From the NCBI GenBank assembly GCA_017623455.1, contig JAGAPA010000079.1, positions 1 through 64,000 of the forward strand: DNA of 64,000 nt, in the 5' to 3' direction. Within the stretch, counting starts at the first letter, position 1. Each line of letters begins with the position of its first letter. A model generated the notes under the pieces. It did not search any database. It had not been told where the DNA came from and saw only the letters and a program-made list of their open reading frames with translations. The stretch comes from Clostridia bacterium. GTDB taxonomy: Bacteria > Bacillota > Clostridia > Christensenellales > Pumilibacteraceae. The position numbers were made by a program, and so were the translations under genes. Below are positions 1 through 7,186 of the stretch, one piece after another.

Positions 1-122
1 GGTTGATATTTCAAGCGTGACGCTTGACCCATTACTGTCCTTTGACTAAACGTAACAATCAACTACCGTAAGTCCTTTCCCCCGACGTCATTGCGAGCCT
101 ACGTAGTAGGCGTGGCAATCTC
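1..122. repeat. 122-bp direct repeat, copy 1
   Basis: This stretch recurs base for base at 244-365. It contains a small hairpin around TCAAGCGTGACGCTTGA and ends in a TTGCGAGCC...GTGGCAATCTC block that reads like a short dispersed bacterial palindromic element. The copy may extend to the left of the window. No coding capacity is convincing here. Confidence 0.9.
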
Positions 123-191
123 CAAGCTTAAAGCTTGACCTAATATTGTGCTTTGAGTAAACACTAGTAATTGAGCATAGTTACTTATTTT

Positions 192-223
192 GTAGGGGCG
201 ATTCACGAATCGCCCTTTTATTT
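192..223. repeat. Terminator-like palindrome in repeat block
   Basis: GGGCGATT and AATCGCCC arms around a 4-nt loop, followed by a T-rich run, form a compact hairpin between the two 122-bp repeats. It could act as a terminator on the plus strand, but no adjacent plus-strand gene is visible to the left. Confidence 0.5.
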
Positions 224-243
224 TAGGCTCAGTCGCAACAGTA

Positions 244-365
244 GGTTGATATTTCAAGCGTGACGCTTGACCCATTACTGTCCTTTGACTAAACGTAACA
301 ATCAACTACCGTAAGTCCTTTCCCCCGACGTCATTGCGAGCCTACGTAGTAGGCGTGGCAATCTC
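244..365. repeat. 122-bp direct repeat, copy 2
   Basis: Exact second copy of 1-122. It is preceded at 226-243 by GGCTCAGTCGCAACAGTA, a head sequence that also starts the dispersed repeat at 49363 and, less exactly, the inverted copy ending at 59627. The same family is therefore scattered through the window. Confidence 0.9.
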
Positions 366-556
366 ATAAGCAACGTAAGTCCTTCTTGTTTGGGAGTGCG
401 CCTTCGCACCGTGGAGATCCACAGTCACTACTGTTCTTTGACTAAGGTAGTAATTGACAGACGTTAGTCTTTTTGTTTGGATGAAACGTCTACGTTTCCA
501 ATCCCTTAAGGGAAATAGAATCAACATTACTTCTCTCACTAACTCAAATAACAATC

Positions 557-960
557 AGGAGGGGTAGCGGTAACTGCGTTACCTTTGACACTTCGTGTCG
601 CGAACGATTTTTGCCGATGACAAAATATCGTCCGCACCCCATACTGAGTACTACAACAAAAACACCCTGTGGAAACCATAAAAAAACAAAGATAGAGGGG
701 TAGCGGTGTCTTACGCCACCTTTTGTGCTACGCACAGCGAACGAAAATTGCTTTGCAATTATTCGTCCGCACCTCATACTAGGTGCAACAAAAACACCCT
801 GTGGAAACCACAGAAAAACAAAGAGGGAGGGGTAGCGGTAACTGCGTTACCTTTGACACTTCGTGTCGCGAACGATTTTTGCCGATGGCAAAATATCGTC
901 CGCACCTCATACTGAGTACTACAACAAAAACACCCTGTGGAAACCACAGGGTGTTTTTGT
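557..960 (-). repeat. Three tandem ~130-bp hairpin modules downstream of tRNA-Arg
   Basis: Three imperfect copies begin at about 557, 697 and 828. Each has the linkers GGGGTAGC, GCGAACGA and TCGTCCGCACC separated by three short hairpins, then a copy of the left arm of the tRNA terminator (ACAAAAACACCCTGTGG). Copies 1 and 3 are nearly identical. Copy 2 has different sequences in all three hairpins, yet each still folds. Short reading frames across the block look like chance frames within the repeats. Confidence 0.85.
924..960 (-). terminator. Terminator of tRNA-Arg
   Basis: A perfect 17-bp stem (ACAAAAACACCCTGTGG and its complement) with a 3-nt loop lies directly after the encoded CCA end of the tRNA, read on the minus strand. 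It ends in a T-rich run, as an intrinsic terminator should. Confidence 0.85.
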
Positions 961-1037
961 TGGTGCACCAGGAGGGGTTCGAACCCCCAACCGCTCGGTC
1001 CGTAGCCGAGTACTCTATCCAGTTGAGCTACTAGTGC
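961..1037 (-). tRNA. tRNA-Arg (anticodon ACG)
   Basis: The minus strand folds as a complete cloverleaf. There is a 7-bp acceptor stem (GCACTAG with CTGGTGC, one G-U), a D arm, an anticodon stem CTCGG/CCGAG with loop CTACGGA giving anticodon ACG, and a T arm with TTCGAAC. The discriminator is A, and the CCA end is encoded. ACG is normally edited to ICG to read CGU/CGC/CGA. A consensus promoter lies upstream (1058-1086) and a strong terminator follows immediately. Confidence 0.95.
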
Positions 1038-1057
1038 TTAAGTTATTTAGCCTATAT

Positions 1058-1086
1058 ATTATAAGATAATGATTTTAATTTGTCAA
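1058..1086 (-). promoter_or_regulatory. Promoter of tRNA-Arg
   Basis: On the minus strand TTGACA (1081-1086) is 17 bp from TATAAT (1058-1063), a perfect consensus pair, about 20 bp upstream of the tRNA 5' end. Confidence 0.85.
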
Positions 1087-1143
1087 GAGTTTTAATGCGG
1101 TTGAATAAAAAATGTTTACTTTGAATTTTAAGCATAGCGTAAT

Positions 1144-1611
1144 ATGTCATACGGATATTATATGGTATTTAATAATAATAGCGATAATTTACAAGATGTT
1201 CCGTTTGTTGTGTCATACGGCTCGACCTTGGTGTTTGATGGGGTGGGTAAGGATTGCATAAGTATAGTGGGGCTTACAAGCTCACCAAAAGGCTATCCGA
1301 TAAGCGGAGCATATGGCGAAGAATGTATTAACTTAACCATTGTGTCAAAAGGAGGAAAAGAGTATTGTGCAACGTTAAAAAACGGAGTTCATATAACGAC
1401 TTTGCATACAACGCTTTCCTCGTCAAGAATACGTCCTATTGCTGAAAAGTCGTATACGTATGCGTATTTTTCGTACGATAAGAATTTTGAAAACTACGTT
1501 ATTAATCGTCTTGACCTAAGTTTGCCTAAAGATTTTGGAGAGGTAGAAAAAGTTGTTTTGCGCTTATTAAATAACGGTTACAACGTTCTTATTTACGGTG
1601 TATTTGCATAA
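1144..1611 (+). CDS. Hypothetical protein, 155 aa
   Basis: I do not recognise this protein. It has no signal peptide, membrane segment or obvious motif. Composition suggests a mostly beta, soluble protein with scattered aromatic residues. The ATG at 1144 has no ribosome binding site, and an in-frame ATG at codon 7 is no better placed. A clear bidirectional terminator follows 3 bp after the stop, which supports a real transcript. It stands alone between the tRNA and the convergent LysR gene. It may be a lineage-specific gene; that the frame is used at all is an inference. Confidence 0.5.
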   Translation: MSYGYYMVFNNNSDNLQDVPFVVSYGSTLVFDGVGKDCISIVGLTSSPKGYPISGAYGEECINLTIVSKGGKEYCATLKNGVHITTLHTTLSSSRIRPIAEKSYTYAYFSYDKNFENYVINRLDLSLPKDFGEVEKVVLRLLNNGYNVLIYGVFA

Positions 1612-1613
1612 AG

Positions 1614-1662
1614 AAAAAGGACTGCATTTTCCTGAACGTGAGGATTTGCAGTCCCTTTTTTA
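1614..1662. terminator. Bidirectional terminator
   Basis: GGACTGCA and TGCAGTCC arms flanked by an A run on the left and a T run on the right serve both the 155-aa gene (+) and the convergent LysR gene (-), whose stop codon overlaps the T run. Confidence 0.8.
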
Positions 1663-2556
1663 TTGATGACGAACCATTTCTTGATAAAGGTTTACTATTT
1701 GATTAATAATATCGTAAGCTTCGAAGTCCTTGTGATAAATAAGGTTAATATCGCGTATCATACTTAGGTTTTCGATAGATACTATTGCAAACTTGTTCTT
1801 TTGTACGTCGTTGTAGCATACACTCTTAGCAAGCACCGATACTCCGAAGTTTTGGTGAACTAAATCTTTAATAGTGGCAATGTGGTCAACTTCCAGTATT
1901 ACGTCAAACGAGTCAAGCGATTCGTTAACGCTCTTAAGATGAGCTTCAAACAGCGCGCGCGTTCCCGATTCGGGCAAGCGGAGTATCAGCTTTTCCTTTT
2001 TTAGCTCTTCCATAGTAACCACGCTTTTTTTAGACAGCGGATTTTCGTTTGCTACCGCCAAAATGAGGCAGTCCGTGTCAAGAAGTATGGAGTTAAAGTT
2101 GCTGTCCTGCTTTTTCCCCTCCACAATAATCATATCAACTTCATAATTTTTTAGCTTGACATAAAGATTATTTATGGTGTCAGAAATAAGAGTTATGTGT
2201 ATTCCGTCGTTTTCAAGACAGTATTTTGCAAGCATTGAGGAGAGTTGCCCAAGCTCGGCGGTCTGCGTTACGCCTATACGAATGTGGCGTGCGTTGTTTC
2301 TGTAATCCCTTAAAGCAGAGGGGATTGTGTTAAACAAATTTTGTATACGTTTTGCATATTTTACGACAATTTCGCCCTCGGGAGTGACTTTTAGCGATTT
2401 TTCACCCCTTATAAAAATCTTGCACTTAAATTCGTTTTCAAGCGCTTTTATGTGCTGACTTACCGCAGGTTGAGTCAGATTTAAGGTTTCTGATGCCTTG
2501 GTAAAATTCAAGGTTTCGTATACGCATAATAACGTTTCAAGTCTTTGGTTAAGCAT
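1660..2556 (-). CDS. LysR-family transcriptional regulator
   Basis: The protein is 298 aa, the usual LysR length. The N-terminal winged helix-turn-helix (about residues 1-60, with TKASETLNLTQPAVSQHIKA) is followed by a two-lobed periplasmic-binding-like effector domain. Family members bind DNA as tetramers and respond to a small ligand that cannot be deduced here. The start at 2556 has AGAGAGG upstream. The gene is divergent from mgtC with 136 bp between them, so mgtC is the natural candidate target besides autoregulation. That link is inference. Confidence 0.9.
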   Translation of the reverse strand: MLNQRLETLLCVYETLNFTKASETLNLTQPAVSQHIKALENEFKCKIFIRGEKSLKVTPEGEIVVKYAKRIQNLFNTIPSALRDYRNNARHIRIGVTQTAELGQLSSMLAKYCLENDGIHITLISDTINNLYVKLKNYEVDMIIVEGKKQDSNFNSILLDTDCLILAVANENPLSKKSVVTMEELKKEKLILRLPESGTRALFEAHLKSVNESLDSFDVILEVDHIATIKDLVHQNFGVSVLAKSVCYNDVQKNKFAIVSIENLSMIRDINLIYHKDFEAYDIINQIVNLYQEMVRHQ

Positions 2557-2605
2557 AATTACCTCTCTTATAAATTTTTTTTATCACAACATAAAAAAAC
2601 ATTAT

Positions 2606-2634
2606 TTTACATTATGGATTTTTTGTATTATACT
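2606..2634 (+). promoter_or_regulatory. Probable mgtC promoter
   Basis: TTTACA (2606-2611) and TATACT (2629-2634) are 17 bp apart in the AT-rich LysR-mgtC interval, about 60 bp upstream of the mgtC start. Confidence 0.6.
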
Positions 2635-2692
2635 ATAAAAAAAACGAATTGTCAACGGGTAAATAAAGAAAGTTGGCTAAAAGGAGAAGAAA

Positions 2693-3397
2693 ATGGAATT
2701 TATGAAGCACGTGCTTTTCGGCGCGCTTCCGCCTTGGGTTGACGTGATACTCAGGGTGGTTCTTGCAGGTATTTGCGGATTTGGTATAGGGTTCGAGCGT
2801 AAAATGCGAAGCAAGGAAGCAGGAATACGTACGCATACTATAGTTGCTATGGGTTCGTGTTTGATGATGATTTTGTCCAAGTACGGATTTGGCGACGTAC
2901 AAAGTACGGGTGACGCTGCGAGAATAGTAGCGCAGGTTGTGTCCGGTATCGGTTTTTTGGGCGGAGGAATAATAGTTTATACAAAAGGCTCGTTGCACGG
3001 GCTTACCACGGCTGCAGGCGTGTGGACTACCGCAGGTGTGGGAATGGCTGTGGGAACAGGTCTTACACCCATGATTATTCTTGCAGGCGTCGTAACGCTT
3101 TTGGTTATATGCACGCACCTTTTGTTCCGTCTTCCCATAACTCTTTTCCGCACCCGTACCTATCATACCGTTGTTGTGAAGTTCAAGGCGGAGGAGGGCG
3201 CAATAGATAAGATTAAAGGAATTTTCAAGTCGTGCACCGTAGAAAAGATGAATCTGTCACGCGTGGTGGGAGAAGCCGAGCTTGAAGGCAAAGTTGTGTT
3301 CCGCACCGCTGACAATATAGATGATAATGCCTGGAAAAAGACTCTCGAGGATATGCCGTTTATCAAGTTTATCGAGTATAACGAAGAGGAAATATAA
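2693..3397 (+). CDS. MgtC/SapB family membrane protein
   Basis: This 234-aa protein has the MgtC signature near residues 30-60 (GFGIGFERKMRSKEAGIRTH, then VAMGSCLMM). About four to five hydrophobic segments fill the first 145 residues, and a soluble ACT-like C-terminal domain covers about 155-230. MgtC proteins are inner-membrane proteins linked to magnesium limitation and inhibition of the F1Fo ATPase in pathogens; the role in commensal Clostridia is unclear. AAAGGAGAAG lies just upstream of the ATG. The gene is monocistronic. Its terminator appears to be interrupted by the element at 3492-3891. Confidence 0.88.
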   Translation: MEFMKHVLFGALPPWVDVILRVVLAGICGFGIGFERKMRSKEAGIRTHTIVAMGSCLMMILSKYGFGDVQSTGDAARIVAQVVSGIGFLGGGIIVYTKGSLHGLTTAAGVWTTAGVGMAVGTGLTPMIILAGVVTLLVICTHLLFRLPITLFRTRTYHTVVVKFKAEEGAIDKIKGIFKSCTVEKMNLSRVVGEAELEGKVVFRTADNIDDNAWKKTLEDMPFIKFIEYNEEEI

Positions 3398-3491
3398 GGA
3401 CAAGCGTAAGCTCGCATAAAATAAGTACGCGGTCAAAATAACGTATTGCGATTAGTATAAGAAGCAGTATGATTGCTCAATCGAAAAAATC

Positions 3492-3891
3492 AAAGCCCGT
3501 CGTAAATTAGCGTGTTATCCTTAACGGAGAACACGCTAAAACTAAGTTTGCCCTTTGGGCAAGTGAAGTTATCTTCGATAGTGAAGTTCACTTCGTGAGT
3601 GAAGTTTCGCCTGACGGCGAAGTTATGGGCAAACTTAACTTCACTTGTGCATAGCATAAACTTCACTGCGTAGCAACTTCACTTTTGCGACAGCAAAAAC
3701 TTCACCGACAGAACCTCACCAACAGAAAAAGAGAGAATTTAGCAAAACGCTTTGTTCTCTCTTTCTGCTTGTAATATGGGTTCGGGCTTAGTCCATTTGT
3801 ATTTGACTAGTCAAATGCGATGCTCGCACTTAGTGGTATTTTTATAATTCTCCGCTAAGAACATCACCCATTAGCACGACGGGCTTTTTTT
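3492..3891 (+). mobile_element. Palindrome-rich MITE-like element inside a terminator loop, copy 1
   Basis: The outer arms AAAGCCCGTCGT (3492-3503) and ACGACGGGCTTT (3876-3887) pair perfectly and run into a T tract, so together they are an intrinsic terminator with about 370 nt in its loop. The insert starts with an 8-bp hairpin (3509-3537) containing TCCTTAACGGAGAA. It carries a string of short hairpins separated by GTGAAGTT-like linkers (about 3564-3720), then a CAGAAA...TTTCTG hairpin (3725-3768) and a TTTGACTAGTCAAA palindrome. It ends with TTCTCCGCTAAG (3848-3859), nearly the inverse of its start. No protein is encoded. A related insert lies at 36536-36988 in the other orientation. A structured RNA is the main alternative. 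Confidence 0.6.
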
Positions 3892-3986
3892 GCTCAAAAC
3901 CGCTTCCAATGCGCGTGCACGTGAGAGAAAAAACAAAAAATCGCATAATTTCACCTAAATTTAACTGTAATTTAACCGTCTTATTC

Positions 3987-4015
3987 TTGATTTTTTTTTA
4001 AGTATATAGTATACT
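3987..4015 (+). promoter_or_regulatory. Promoter of the aminotransferase operon
   Basis: TTGATT (3987-3992) and TATACT (4010-4015) are 17 bp apart, about 55 bp before the aminotransferase start and downstream of the inserted element. Confidence 0.65.
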
Positions 4016-4072
4016 TATAATGCAAAATTTCGGAAAATTTTCAAAAAACCATTTTACAGGAGATACAAAACT

Positions 4073-5269
4073 ATGAAAATTACTGCAAGAGCATCGCAAA
4101 TCGCACCTTCTCTTACGCTTGAAATCACCGCTCAGGCAAAGAAGCTTAAGAGTGAAGGTAAGGACATCGTTTCTTTCGGCGCGGGAGAACCCGACTTTAA
4201 TACTCCCCTTTATATCAGAAACGCCGCAAAAGATTCGATGGATAAGGGTCTAATCAAGTATACCCCGGCAAGCGGACTTGTTCCCTTAAAGCAAGTTATT
4301 TGCGATAAGCTTGAAAAAGATAACGGACTTAAGTACGCTCCCTCCGATATCGTTGTATCAAACGGAGCAAAGCACGCTCTTCACAATGCAATGCAGGCAA
4401 TAGTGGAGGATGGGGACGAGGTTATTATTCCCGCTCCTTTCTGGCTTACTTATCCCGAGCTTGTTAAGCTTGCCGGCGGAGTACCCGTATACGTTTATAC
4501 CAAAAAGGAAAACGGATATAAGATGACCGCGGAAGAGCTTAAATCTGCTATCACTCCCAAAACGAGAGCGATCATTCTCAATAATCCCAACAATCCCACG
4601 GGTTCGGTATATTCCAAAGAGGAGATTATTTCTCTTGCGAAAGTTTTGGAAGAAACCGATATCGCCGTAATTTCGGACGAAATTTACGAGATGCTCAATT
4701 ATACGGGTAAGCCTATTTATTCCATTGCTCAGTATTCCGAGAAAATGAAGAGCAATACGATCATCGTAAACGGAGTGTCCAAGTCTTACGCAATGACGGG
4801 CTGGAGAATCGGCTTTACCGCATGTGATACCGCAGTTGCAAAGGCAATATCTTCCATGCAAAGCCACATGACGTCCAATCCCAACACGATCGCTCAGTAT
4901 GCAACGATCGCCGCATACACGGACGAGGCAGGCGAGCAGTTTATTAGCGAGATGCACGAGAGCTTTGACAGACGCAGAAAGCTTATTTGTTCAGAGCTTG
5001 ACAAGACGGGTATTCCTTATATTAAGCCTGAAGGTGCGTTCTACGTATTTATGGACGTGTCGGGACTTCTCGGCAAAAAGTATAACGGAGCTGAGCTTAA
5101 CTCTCCTCTTGCAATAGCAAAAGTATTGCTTTCCGATTTTGACGTAGCAGTAATTCCTTGCGAGTCCTTCGGAAACAACGAGAGCATTAGACTTTCTTAT
5201 GCAATTTCGGACAGTGATATCGTAAAAGGCGTAACCAGAATCGGCAAGTTTGCATCACTTCTCAACTAA
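4073..5269 (+). CDS. Aspartate aminotransferase, PLP fold type I
   Basis: The 398-aa protein is full length for the bacterial class I/II aminotransferase family. It shows the GAGEPDF segment (37-43), NNPNNPTG (170-177), SDEIY (201-205) and the PLP-binding lysine K237 in GVSKSYAMTGWR. It would transfer the amino group of glutamate to oxaloacetate to give aspartate, in the cytoplasm. It starts after ACAGGAG and heads a plus-strand run with a Re-citrate-synthase-like gene and thrC, consistent with aspartate-family amino acid supply. Substrate could also be another dicarboxylic or neutral amino acid. Confidence 0.88.
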   Translation: MKITARASQIAPSLTLEITAQAKKLKSEGKDIVSFGAGEPDFNTPLYIRNAAKDSMDKGLIKYTPASGLVPLKQVICDKLEKDNGLKYAPSDIVVSNGAKHALHNAMQAIVEDGDEVIIPAPFWLTYPELVKLAGGVPVYVYTKKENGYKMTAEELKSAITPKTRAIILNNPNNPTGSVYSKEEIISLAKVLEETDIAVISDEIYEMLNYTGKPIYSIAQYSEKMKSNTIIVNGVSKSYAMTGWRIGFTACDTAVAKAISSMQSHMTSNPNTIAQYATIAAYTDEAGEQFISEMHESFDRRRKLICSELDKTGIPYIKPEGAFYVFMDVSGLLGKKYNGAELNSPLAIAKVLLSDFDVAVIPCESFGNNESIRLSYAISDSDIVKGVTRIGKFASLLN

Positions 5270-5293
5270 CAGATCATTATACGGAGGCAATAT

Positions 5294-6718
5294 ATGGAAA
5301 AACTTAAACTTAACAAAAAAAGAGGATTGCTCGAAAGACAGGAGCACGACTTCATTCTTAAAAATCCCGAAGAGCCCGAGCTTTACAGGTATCTTTTCTC
5401 TTACGACGAGATCCCCAAGATTGCGTTTAACGACCGTAAGGTTCCCATGATTACTCCCGACGAGTGGTGGATTACCGATACGTCGTTTAGAGATGGACAG
5501 CAATCCACAGCGCCACTTACCGTAAAGCAAATTGTTGACCTTTATAAGCTCATGGCGAAGTTGGGCGGACCTAAAGGTATTATAAGAGCGTCCGAATTTT
5601 TCCTTTACAGCGAAAAGGATAGAGAGGCTGTAAGAAAATGTCAGGAGCTCGGTTTTAAGTTCCCCGAGATTACCAGCTGGATTAGAGCTAACGAAAAGGA
5701 TTTCCAGCTCGTAAAGGAAATGAATATTCCCGAAACAGGTATTTTGGTAAGCTGTTCGGATTATCATATCTACAAAAAGATGAACCTTGATAGAAAAAAG
5801 GCGCTTGATAAATACCTCGGTATCGTAAAGAGCGCGCTCGATGCGGGAATTAGACCCAGATGTCACTTTGAAGATATCACGAGAGCGGATTTTTACGGCT
5901 TCGTAGTTCCTTTTGCGTTGGAGCTTATGAATCTTTCAAGAGAGAGTGGAGTTCCTATCAAGATCAGAGCTTGCGATACTCTCGGCTACGGCGTATCTTT
6001 CCCCGGTGCCGCGCTTCCCAGAAGCGTTCAGGGAATTATTTACGGACTTAACACGTACGCGGACGTTCCTCCCGAGTTTCTTGAGTGGCACGGTCACAAC
6101 GATTTTTATAAGGTTGTAACCAACGCTACCACCGCTTGGTTGTACGGATGTAGCAGTATCAACTGTTCTTTGCTTGGAATAGGCGAGAGAACGGGTAACT
6201 GCCCCACCGAGGCTATGTGTATCGAGTATGCTCAGCTTAAGGGTACGCTCGACGGAATGGATCTTACGGCTATTACCGAGATAGCGGAGTACTTTGAAAA
6301 CGAGATAGGCTACAGTATTCCTCCTCATACGCCTTTCGTGGGAAAAGCATTCAACACCACGAGAGCAGGAATTCATGCGGACGGACTTTTGAAAGATGAG
6401 GAGATTTACAACGTATTTGATACCGAGAAGATTCTTGGCAGAAAACCCGTTGTTTCCATTTCCAACACTTCCGGTCTTGCAGGAATTGCATACTGGATCA
6501 ATTCTTACTACGGAGTTCCCACCGAACATTCTCTCAACAAGAGTAATCCCGTATGCTTAGCAATAAAAGAGCAGGTGGATAAGGAGTATGCCGGTGGCAG
6601 AAATACCGTATTCGGCGACGGCGAGCTTGACGATATGGTAAGAATGTACAATGCGTCGTTCCATAAGGTTTTGCAAAACAAGCTTTGGAATGAAATGAAC
6701 GAATACAACAAAAAGTAA
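5294..6718 (+). CDS. DRE-TIM metallolyase, Re-citrate synthase type
   Basis: This 474-aa protein belongs to the isopropylmalate/homocitrate/Re-citrate synthase superfamily. The metal and catalytic motif TDTSFRDGQQ is at 61-70 and the HGHND motif at 266-270. The N-terminal ~55 residues, plus RASEFFLYSEKDREAV and the CHFEDITRAD segment, match my recollection of the Clostridium kluyveri Re-citrate synthase branch rather than LeuA, which carries a C-terminal regulatory domain. The predicted reaction is oxaloacetate plus acetyl-CoA to citrate. It follows an aminotransferase by 24 bp, so both use oxaloacetate. Isopropylmalate or citramalate synthase remains possible. Confidence 0.75.
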   Translation: MEKLKLNKKRGLLERQEHDFILKNPEEPELYRYLFSYDEIPKIAFNDRKVPMITPDEWWITDTSFRDGQQSTAPLTVKQIVDLYKLMAKLGGPKGIIRASEFFLYSEKDREAVRKCQELGFKFPEITSWIRANEKDFQLVKEMNIPETGILVSCSDYHIYKKMNLDRKKALDKYLGIVKSALDAGIRPRCHFEDITRADFYGFVVPFALELMNLSRESGVPIKIRACDTLGYGVSFPGAALPRSVQGIIYGLNTYADVPPEFLEWHGHNDFYKVVTNATTAWLYGCSSINCSLLGIGERTGNCPTEAMCIEYAQLKGTLDGMDLTAITEIAEYFENEIGYSIPPHTPFVGKAFNTTRAGIHADGLLKDEEIYNVFDTEKILGRKPVVSISNTSGLAGIAYWINSYYGVPTEHSLNKSNPVCLAIKEQVDKEYAGGRNTVFGDGELDDMVRMYNASFHKVLQNKLWNEMNEYNKK

Positions 6719-6763
6719 AAGTATCAGCGAGAAATAAAATTTTAATAACGAGGGGATAACAGT

Positions 6764-7165
6764 ATGATTAATATTATCTATGGACTTAAAGGAAGCGGTA
6801 AAACTGCTAAAATTATCGACAGAGCAAACGATCAGGTGAGAGAAACCAAGGGAACGGTTTTGTTTCTTACGGACAGAAGAGATCACTCGCGCGCAGTTTC
6901 CAATAAAATCAGATTTGTGTGCGTAAAAGATTACGGCATCGATAGCGAAAGTAGCTGTGTTCCGTTTTTCAAGGGATTGCTTGCCGGAAATTATGACATA
7001 ACCGATATTTACGTAGACGGTTTGGCAAGATTTACCGGTATGAAAGTGGAAGATATGGAGAATATTTATAAGGATATAGATTTACTGTCGTCCGATCATA
7101 AGGTGGATTTTACCTTTACCGTAACGGTAGATAAAGTCCCCGACTATATGAAAAAATATATCTAA
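6764..7165 (+). CDS. Small P-loop protein, 133 aa
   Basis: The N-terminus carries a clean Walker A motif (GLKGSGKT, residues 7-14) after a beta strand. A hydrophobic strand ending in YVDG about 80 residues later could serve as Walker B. The fold suggests a minimal P-loop NTPase lacking the usual extra domains. It starts after GAGGGGA and sits 45 bp after the Re-citrate-synthase-like gene and 21 bp before thrC, so it is probably co-transcribed with amino-acid genes. I cannot assign a function. A nucleotide-dependent accessory factor is a guess. Confidence 0.7.
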   Translation: MINIIYGLKGSGKTAKIIDRANDQVRETKGTVLFLTDRRDHSRAVSNKIRFVCVKDYGIDSESSCVPFFKGLLAGNYDITDIYVDGLARFTGMKVEDMENIYKDIDLLSSDHKVDFTFTVTVDKVPDYMKKYI

Positions 7166-7186
7166 AACAATTATTACGAGGTTAGT

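Noticed and set aside
963..1040. tRNA as an integration site of a genomic island
   Set aside because: No integrase, no duplicated tRNA 3' end and no phage genes are seen; a shared 10-bp CAGGAGGGGT at 556 and 969 is too short to call an attachment site.
544..1069. Several short frames of 60-85 codons on both strands
   Set aside because: They fall in the hairpin modules and across the tRNA, repeat with the modules and show no coding character.
3541..3730. CRISPR-like alternation of repeated and variable units
   Set aside because: The constant parts are only 7-9 bp, the variable parts are palindromes rather than unique spacers, unit lengths vary and no cas gene is in the window.
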